This document shows, piece by piece, positions 7,389 through 10,578 of a stretch of 10,578 bases of DNA. The DNA is from JBEKDJ01 sp050014415 (GTDB taxonomy: Bacteria > Desulfobacterota > BSN033 > UBA1163). How positions within the stretch are numbered: position 1 is the stretch's first letter; each line of letters begins with the position of its first letter. The translations under genes were made by a program, and so were the position numbers. The notes under the pieces were generated by a model. It made no database searches, was not told the origin of the DNA, and saw nothing but the letters and a program-made list of their open reading frames with translations. Location of the stretch: NCBI GenBank assembly GCA_050014415.1, contig JBEKDJ010000158.1, positions 1-10,578 on the forward strand, written 5' to 3'.

Positions 7389-7706
7389 GTTTTTGCCCAT
7401 ATTCATTAGCTTTGCTTCTATGTAATCAATTATTGCTAAGGCTAATTCCTTGTCAAAGAGATATCCTCCATCTACTCTTTTGAAACAGTGAATCCCAACC
7501 CAAGAATCACCGAAGCAAAGCTCGGTGCTTGGTCTCAATACTTCATGAGATGTTGTAACTCCCGAAAATCCAAGAAACCCATCTTTCCTTGTCCACACTG
7601 TCACAACGGTTGCACCCCAGTCTCCCTCCAAAGCAACATCAACTCTATTCAAGTTTGTAAGGGAGACTCCTTCAAGGAATTTTGGGAATGCTCTTTCTGC
7701 TTTCAT
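7383..7706 (-). CDS. Hypothetical protein in first cassette position
   Basis: A 107-residue protein of no family I recognise. It is soluble, with no signal peptide or membrane segment; it has a Trp- and Gly-containing central part (GDWGATVVTVWTRKDGFLGF, and GDSWVGIHCF) and a C-terminal helix (LALAIIDYIEAKLMNM). AAGGA precedes the ATG at 7706 by only 3 bases. The TAA stop is inside the attC core box and the start lies 17 bases from a GTTAGAA word, so the ORF fills a cassette almost exactly. That makes it a credible gene despite the absence of homology I can name. Its surroundings are clearly more AT-rich than the flanking genes. Confidence 0.6.
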   Translation of the reverse strand: MKAERAFPKFLEGVSLTNLNRVDVALEGDWGATVVTVWTRKDGFLGFSGVTTSHEVLRPSTELCFGDSWVGIHCFKRVDGGYLFDKELALAIIDYIEAKLMNMGKNT

Positions 7707-7822
7707 TGATCCTTAAATTCATTGTTCTAACAATTAATCTATGGAATTATTTTTTGAGGTTAAAATGGCATAACTGGTTTAAAAAGTCAATTTAGATTAT
7801 TCCTGGAAATGTTAAGATTTTC
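7707..7822 (-). other. Possible attI region of the decayed integron
   Basis: This AT-rich gap separates the recombinase remnant from the first cassette ORF, where attI and the cassette promoter normally lie. On the - strand GTTAGAA (7731-7725) is one base from GTTRRRY and is placed where the first cassette would join. An inverted TAATCTA/TAGATTA pair lies upstream (7798-7792 with 7742-7736). A TTGACT (7790-7785) could be a -35 box for the cassettes, but its -10 (CATTTT, 17-base spacing) is poor. attI sites are not conserved enough to call from sequence alone. Confidence 0.3.
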
Positions 7823-7850
7823 TTGATCAATGCTCACCTTTATCTATAAT
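7823..7850 (+). promoter_or_regulatory. Promoter of the recombinase remnant
   Basis: TTGATC (7823-7828), 16 bases, then a perfect TATAAT (7845-7850). AAAAAAGGA follows at about 7856-7864, a ribosome binding site spaced for an ATG at 7872. That ATG is out of frame with the surviving recombinase sequence. I see no LexA box (CTGT-N8-ACAG) here. Confidence 0.55.
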
Positions 7851-7864
7851 AACGGAAAAAAGGA

Positions 7865-8140
7865 TTGACATATGATATCTCGAAATTGGTAGGGATGCCC
7901 GCAAACAGGATTTATCCAGAATTTCAGGATTTTCTTCTTTCCCGCAAACTTGTGGCAGAAAAGAATGTTCCTTACTACGCTCGATGGGTCAGCAAGGCGT
8001 TAACCTTTTCCAATGAGAGCAAGCCGTCAAACCACGATGCGCTCATTCTCGAATTCATCCATTCCTTGAAGTTAAGAGAGAATATTGAAGACTGACAAGT
8101 CCGACAGGCTGAGGAGGCCTTACGGCTCTATGGTAAGTAA
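7865..8140 (+). pseudogene. Remnant of a tyrosine recombinase (integron integrase-like), N-terminal domain only
   Basis: The frame encodes an N-terminal SAM-like, core-binding domain of the XerD/IntI type: YPEFQDFLLSRKLVAEKNV then PYYARWVSKALTFSN. It stops at a TGA (8093-8095) but reads on in the same frame as QVRQAEEALRLYGK to a TAA at 8138-8140. In this family the junction commonly reads DWQVRQAEEALRLY, so TGA probably replaces a TGG Trp codon. Everything after LRLY, including the catalytic Arg-His-Arg-Tyr domain, is missing. The well-placed ATG at 7872 is one frame off, and the in-frame TTG at 7865 abuts the ribosome binding site, so the start is probably damaged too. It is divergent from the - strand cassette genes, the standard intI arrangement. 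An ancestral Sec codon is unlikely because the catalytic part is lost anyway. Confidence 0.7.
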
Positions 8141-8198
8141 GCAGGTCCGACCCCGGGTTTTTGCTTCTGTTTTTTCTGGAAAGTGATAAGTCTGAAGA

Positions 8199-8249
8199 AT
8201 GCGGGGTGAGGTTTGAAGAGTTATTCACCCTGGTGAACTGCGCCCCGCC
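8199..8249. repeat. Two-tier hairpin between the recombinase remnant and the small ORF
   Basis: TTCACC (8224-8229) and GGTGAA (8232-8237) form a perfect stem with a 2-base gap, itself enclosed by GCGGGG (8201-8206) and CCCCGC (8243-8248). No T-run follows on either strand, so it is not a standard terminator. It may still end the leftward mRNA from the OB-fold gene. Nothing else is recognisable between 8141 and 8272. Confidence 0.4.
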
Positions 8250-8272
8250 ATTGGCTTTTTGGAAAACAATGA

Positions 8273-8374
8273 TTACCGGTCAAAGAGCATATAGGCGATC
8301 GTAAAGCGAAATATATTCACATCCAATATCAATCTTCCAATGTCTCCAGCTAATCTGCTGTCGATTGTAATCAT
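8273..8374 (-). CDS. Possible 33-residue protein coupled to the OB-fold gene
   Basis: The stop codon of the upstream OB-fold gene overlaps an ATG by one base (TGATG at 8376-8372), a normal arrangement for translational coupling. The frame gives 33 residues beginning MITIDSRLAGDIGRLILDV and ending at TAA (8275-8273). It has an amphipathic to hydrophobic character (IFRFTIAYMLF) but no recognisable domain. The overlap is the main support; a chance frame this short is also likely. Confidence 0.3.
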   Translation of the reverse strand: MITIDSRLAGDIGRLILDVNIFRFTIAYMLFDR

Positions 8375-8742
8375 CACTTACTCCTGCCTTTTTGTTCAAA
8401 GGAGTCTTCTAAAAAAACGAGCAACTTCAGGTCACCGATTGGAAATACATCATCTATCCTGCCCTTTATTCGGAGTATTGACCTTAACTCAGGCAAGCTT
8501 CTTTTGGTAACGACGATTATTTCTCCCGTCTTATCTCTGACTTTATAGAATTTAATAGCAACAAAAAAGGTGGTCCTGTCTGTAACTTCTCCTTCAATAG
8601 TGACCACTTTTCCCTCATATGCCTTCGGATTACTGAGGATGCTTTCAATCTGGGAATAACGGACCCGGCTGAAGTAATACCACGCCCCAATCCCGATCAG
8701 TATCAAAATGATTATCAAAGCAACTATTACCTTTTTCATCAT
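8374..8742 (-). CDS. Membrane-anchored OB-fold protein of unknown function
   Basis: A 122-residue protein with one N-terminal membrane helix (about 5-23), after which a small domain is held outside the cytoplasm. Residues about 30-112 alternate short strands (GKVVTIEGEVTD, FFVAIKFYKVRDKTGEIIVV, SILRIKGRIDD, DLKLLVFLED), which is the pattern of a single OB-fold barrel of the tRNA_anti-like type. Such anchored OB-folds are common, with unknown ligands. Two ATGs (8742 and 8739) are possible; GAGG lies 4 and 7 bases upstream respectively, which favours 8739. It is divergent from hgcC and shares a 200-base control region with it, so a link to mercury or metal stress is possible but unproven. Confidence 0.7.
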   Translation of the reverse strand: MMKKVIVALIIILILIGIGAWYYFSRVRYSQIESILSNPKAYEGKVVTIEGEVTDRTTFFVAIKFYKVRDKTGEIIVVTKRSLPELRSILRIKGRIDDVFPIGDLKLLVFLEDSFEQKGRSK

Positions 8743-8806
8743 AAGACCTCGCTAAGTATTCACTTATTAAGAATTCCCGAAGCATTCATTCCGCGAAATA
8801 TTACTA

Positions 8807-8835
8807 ATTAAGTCATGTTATTTCGGCTTTGTCAA
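8807..8835 (-). promoter_or_regulatory. Promoter of the OB-fold gene
   Basis: On the - strand, TTGACA (8835-8830) is followed after 17 bases by CTTAAT (8812-8807), 6/6 and 4/6 matches. The -35 box is the start of TTGACAAAG, the same 9-base word that forms the -35 of the divergent hgcC promoter. Confidence 0.5.
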
Positions 8836-8886
8836 CAAAAATCTGTGATCGTTATTATTGAACACTTGACAAAGGTTCTTTGTTGC
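8827..8886. promoter_or_regulatory. Operator-like repeats in the OB-fold/hgcC divergent promoter
   Basis: CTTTGTCAA (8827-8835) and TTGACAAAG (8866-8874) are a perfect 9-base inverted repeat, 30 bases apart. Each contains a -35 box of one of the two outward promoters. A third partial copy, CTTTGTTGC (8878-8886), makes a tight palindrome with the second: ACAAAG-GTT-CTTTGT (8869-8883), covering the -35 box and spacer of the hgcC promoter. This is where a repressor would act on both promoters; the AbrB-fold HgcC itself or an ArsR-type protein are candidates. Confidence 0.45.
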
Positions 8887-8894
8887 GTTACTGT
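8866..8894 (+). promoter_or_regulatory. Promoter of hgcC-hgcA-hgcB
   Basis: A perfect -35 box TTGACA (8866-8871) is followed after 17 bases by TACTGT (8889-8894), a 3/6 match to the -10 consensus. The weak -10 box would make the promoter dependent on activation or low in output. The palindrome at 8869-8883 overlaps it. Confidence 0.5.
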
Positions 8895-8943
8895 ATCCAA
8901 AGAATATTCAGAATTATCAGAAAATACAGAGGGAGGCGATAGA

Positions 8944-9225
8944 ATGGCCAAGAAGAATCAGAAGAGATCTTTCTGCTCCCCACCCAGCAAAGAGATGAGT
9001 TGCTGTAAAGTCGAGTCGATCATCAGTATCGATGAAAGGGGGCAGATGGTCCTTCCCAAAGATTTAAGAGATAAGGCAAATATCAAAGCAGGGGACAAAT
9101 TGGCTGCTGTCAGTTGGGATAAGGGCGGGGAGATCTGCTGCATCTATTTGATAAAGGCGGAATATCTTGCAGAACATGTGAGAGATTTCCTCGGCCCTAT
9201 GATGAAAGACATGAGCACGAGTTAA
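8944..9225 (+). CDS. hgcC: HgcAB-associated AbrB-fold protein (HgcC)
   Basis: A 93-residue protein with a SpoVT/AbrB/MazE-type swapped-hairpin DNA-binding domain at about 24-52 (IISIDERGQMVLPKDLRDKA, then IKAGDKL). The domain is followed by a strand block with a Cys pair (GGEICCIYLIKAE, C65-C66) and a helix ending FLGPMMKDM. Another Cys pair lies just before the domain (MSCCKVES, C20-C21), with C11 nearby. This Cys-rich AbrB form, placed directly before hgcA, is the type I know as HgcAB-associated protein HgcC. Its role is not established; metal sensing through the Cys pairs with control of the operon is a reasonable inference. The ATG at 8944 is set by GGGAGG (8931-8936), 7 bases upstream. 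The stop is 58 bases before the hgcA start, so the genes are likely one operon. Confidence 0.8.
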   Translation: MAKKNQKRSFCSPPSKEMSCCKVESIISIDERGQMVLPKDLRDKANIKAGDKLAAVSWDKGGEICCIYLIKAEYLAEHVRDFLGPMMKDMSTS

Positions 9226-9283
9226 TACCAAACCAATGTTCCAGAAAGCGCTTTGTGTGATTTTCGAAAACAGGGAGATTCTC

Positions 9284-10432
9284 ATGGATGAAACAAAATG
9301 GTGCTTGCCAGAACAAACGAGTGATCGTTCTAAGACCACAAGCTGTTGACCCCAAAGAGAAAAGGCTCAGTTGAGCCTTCCCGGCCTGAAACAACCTTTT
9401 GTGATTGCCTCGGTTCCCACCCCGGTTGGCCTGGTGCCCCGGGTTTCGTCATCTCTGACGTGGAGAGATCGATTGGGAGGTTTTAAGGCCCGCTGGGGGA
9501 TAAATCGCATGCATTACACGGTCGAACCCGGTCTCTATGCCCTGGGAAAGCCGGATGAGCGGTCTCAGATCTTGGTCACAGCCAATTATAAAATGAGCTT
9601 TGACAAGCTGCGTCAGGCATTGCCCGGTCGGAACGTGTGGATATTGGTTCTGGATACCAAGGGCATCAATGTGTGGTGTGCTGCAGGCAAGGGAACCTTC
9701 GGAACAGCAGAGCTCGTTGGCCGAATTGCATTAACCGGTTTGAGTCAAATCGTCTCGCATCGGGAATTGATTTTGCCCCAATTGTCCGGTCCAGGAATTG
9801 CGGCTCACCAAGTCAAAAAACTATCCGGCTTCAAAGTTATCTATGGCCCCATTCGGGCAAAAGATCTGCCGACTTTCCTGGATACCGGGCATCAAGCAAC
9901 ACCGGAAATGAGGTTCAAGACCTTTACGACACGGGAGCGCCTGGTGCTGGTCCCGATGGAGCTTGTCAAAGCCCTGAAGGTGGGTCTTCTTATTCTTCCA
10001 ATCCTTTTTGTTCTCGCTCTTGTTGGAAGATCAGGAGAGGGTTGGATGAATGGTTTGAGCCACGGTCTTTTCTCCGCACTGGCATTCCTGACGGCGATTC
10101 TGGCTGGAGCCGTTTTAACACCTCTATTCCTGCCATGGTTACCAGGCCGGGCCTTTTCAATCAAGGGCCTTATCCCGGGATGTCTTACCGCAGCAATTCT
10201 CCTACTCTTCCGCTGGGGTGATTGGATCACATTGGGGAACCGACTCGAAATAGTTGCCTGGCTCTTCCTAATGCCCGCGGTCTCGGCTTTTCTGGCAATG
10301 AATTTCACAGGAGCATCAACCTACACCTCTCTCTCCGGGGTCAAGAAGGAGATGCGCTGGGCCTTACCCCTGGAGATGGGTGCGGGGGCTTTAGGCCTTA
10401 TTCTCTGGCTCGGATCAAACTTCATTGCATAA
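9284..10432 (+). CDS. hgcA: Mercury-methylating corrinoid protein HgcA, probable selenoprotein
   Basis: HgcA transfers a methyl group from its corrinoid to Hg(II), giving methylmercury together with HgcB. The cap-helix motif NVWCAAGK is present (129-136 counted from 9284), with C132 as the lower cobalt ligand. The corrinoid-binding domain spans about 40-220; five membrane segments follow (about 235-248, 261-285, 296-309, 321-341, 361-381), with TGASTYTSLSG (342-352) before the last. This is the full HgcA layout. I chose the ATG at 9284 because GGGAG lies 6 bases upstream. From there the frame reads 21 residues ending TTSC, one TGA (9347-9349), and then open HgcA sequence. A SECIS-like hairpin follows the TGA, so I read it as selenocysteine (Sec22, next to C21). 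Without Sec, translation would have to start at TTG 9371, which lies across the hairpin loop; that protein (353 residues) would also have all domains. Total length with Sec is 382 residues. Confidence 0.9.
9347..9379 (+). promoter_or_regulatory. Candidate selenocysteine codon and SECIS hairpin in hgcA
   Basis: TGA (9347-9349) follows a TGT Cys codon. After 12 bases comes a perfect inverted repeat, AAGGCTCA (9362-9369) and TGAGCCTT (9372-9379). With the end A-U pair open it is a 7-bp stem with an AGUU loop, G in the second position. The E. coli fdhF element has a 17-base upper hairpin 11 bases after its UGA; here it is 18 bases at 12. The distance from UGA to loop (19 bases) is within the range known for bacterial SECIS elements. 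The bulged U of fdhF is absent. Confidence 0.6.
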
Positions 10433-10444
10433 GGAGTTCGTACA

Positions 10445-10578
10445 ATGGGTCAATTGGTCTATCTCAAAAATGTCGTTTCGCTAAAGCTTGACCAGGAGAG
10501 ATGTGCCGGGTGCGGTGTGTGCTTGTCAGTGTGTCCCCATGCCGTCCTGAGCCTGACAAACGGTAAGATTGAGATTGC
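10445..10578 (+). CDS. hgcB: Ferredoxin-like HgcB (partial, cut by the window end)
   Basis: The first 44 residues are visible. They start MGQLVYLKNVVSLKLDQE and contain the first [4Fe-4S] motif, CAGCGVCLSVCP (C20, C23, C26, C30). This is the N-terminal half of HgcB, the ferredoxin that reduces the HgcA corrinoid. The second cluster motif and the C-terminal Cys pair would lie beyond the window. AAGGAG (10431-10436) overlaps the hgcA stop and lies 8 bases before the ATG, so the gene is cotranscribed and probably coupled with hgcA. Confidence 0.92.
   Translation, partial: MGQLVYLKNVVSLKLDQERCAGCGVCLSVCPHAVLSLTNGKIEI

Noticed and set aside
7774..7816. A possible further attC on the + strand (CATAAC … GTTAAG)
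   Set aside because: The arms between the core-like words do not pair, and the region is AT-rich enough to give such words by chance.
8250..8270. GCCATTGGC followed by T's as a + strand terminator
   Set aside because: The stem is four pairs with a one-base loop, which cannot form.
8866..8896. A MerR-type promoter with 19-base spacing before hgcC
   Set aside because: At 19 bases the -10 would be CTGTAT, no better than the 17-base choice, and the palindrome covers the -35 box rather than being centred between the two boxes.
9637..10221. A 194-residue + strand open frame inside hgcA
   Set aside because: It lies entirely within the recognised HgcA coding sequence in another frame and has no domain pattern.
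9371..10432. hgcA starting at the TTG at 9371 as the main call
   Set aside because: The upstream ATG at 9284 has a far better ribosome binding site and is in the same frame, and the TTG lies inside the hairpin. It is kept only as an alternative.
1..10578. CRISPR arrays, rRNA or tRNA genes, complete insertion sequences
   Set aside because: No regularly spaced repeats, no tRNA or rRNA signatures and no transposase sequences were seen on either strand.

Overview
The window looks like chromosomal DNA of an anaerobic bacterium. Its most informative part is the right end, which carries the mercury-methylation genes hgcA (complete) and hgcB (cut by the window edge), preceded by a small AbrB-fold gene of the HgcAB-associated type (hgcC). 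hgcAB occur in Desulfobacterota, some Firmicutes, methanogens and a few other anaerobes. The mid-range GC content and the neighbours fit a syntrophic or sulfate-reducing Desulfobacterota-like lineage best, but that assignment is inference.

Left part (1-3789): the last codons of an unidentified + strand gene and a hairpin; then, on the - strand, an MFS transporter followed with overlap by an FmdB-type zinc-ribbon gene whose acidic C-terminal tail has slipped into another frame; then a + strand fused membrane/spermidine-synthase-like protein with its own promoter.

Middle part (3780-8140): a run of - strand genes (a secreted metallophosphoesterase coupled to a SnoaL-like protein, a membrane glycosyltransferase, a GIY-YIG-like protein and an orphan ORF), followed by the N-terminal remnant of a tyrosine recombinase on the + strand. 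I read this as a decayed integron. The recombinase fragment (in-frame TGA, no catalytic domain) is divergent from the cassette-like genes and has a good promoter of its own. A 62-base site at 7327-7388 has the full attC layout (7-base core, 5-base spacer, 9-base stem, 20-base loop, and mirror image), and the stop codon of the orphan ORF lies inside its core box. A second, less perfect attC-like site lies at 5297-5396, just before the SnoaL gene.

Right part (8199-10578): a membrane-anchored OB-fold gene with a coupled 33-codon ORF runs leftward, divergent from hgcC-hgcA-hgcB. The 200-base divergent control region has two face-to-face -35 boxes carrying the same 9-base word, plus a third half-site.

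The most striking observation is in hgcA. The start codon with a strong ribosome binding site (9284) is separated from the recognised HgcA sequence by one in-frame TGA directly after a Cys codon. Twelve bases after that TGA is a perfect 8-bp hairpin, in the position and of the size of a bacterial SECIS element. This suggests that HgcA here is a selenoprotein with an N-terminal Cys-Sec pair, which would be notable for a mercury-handling enzyme.
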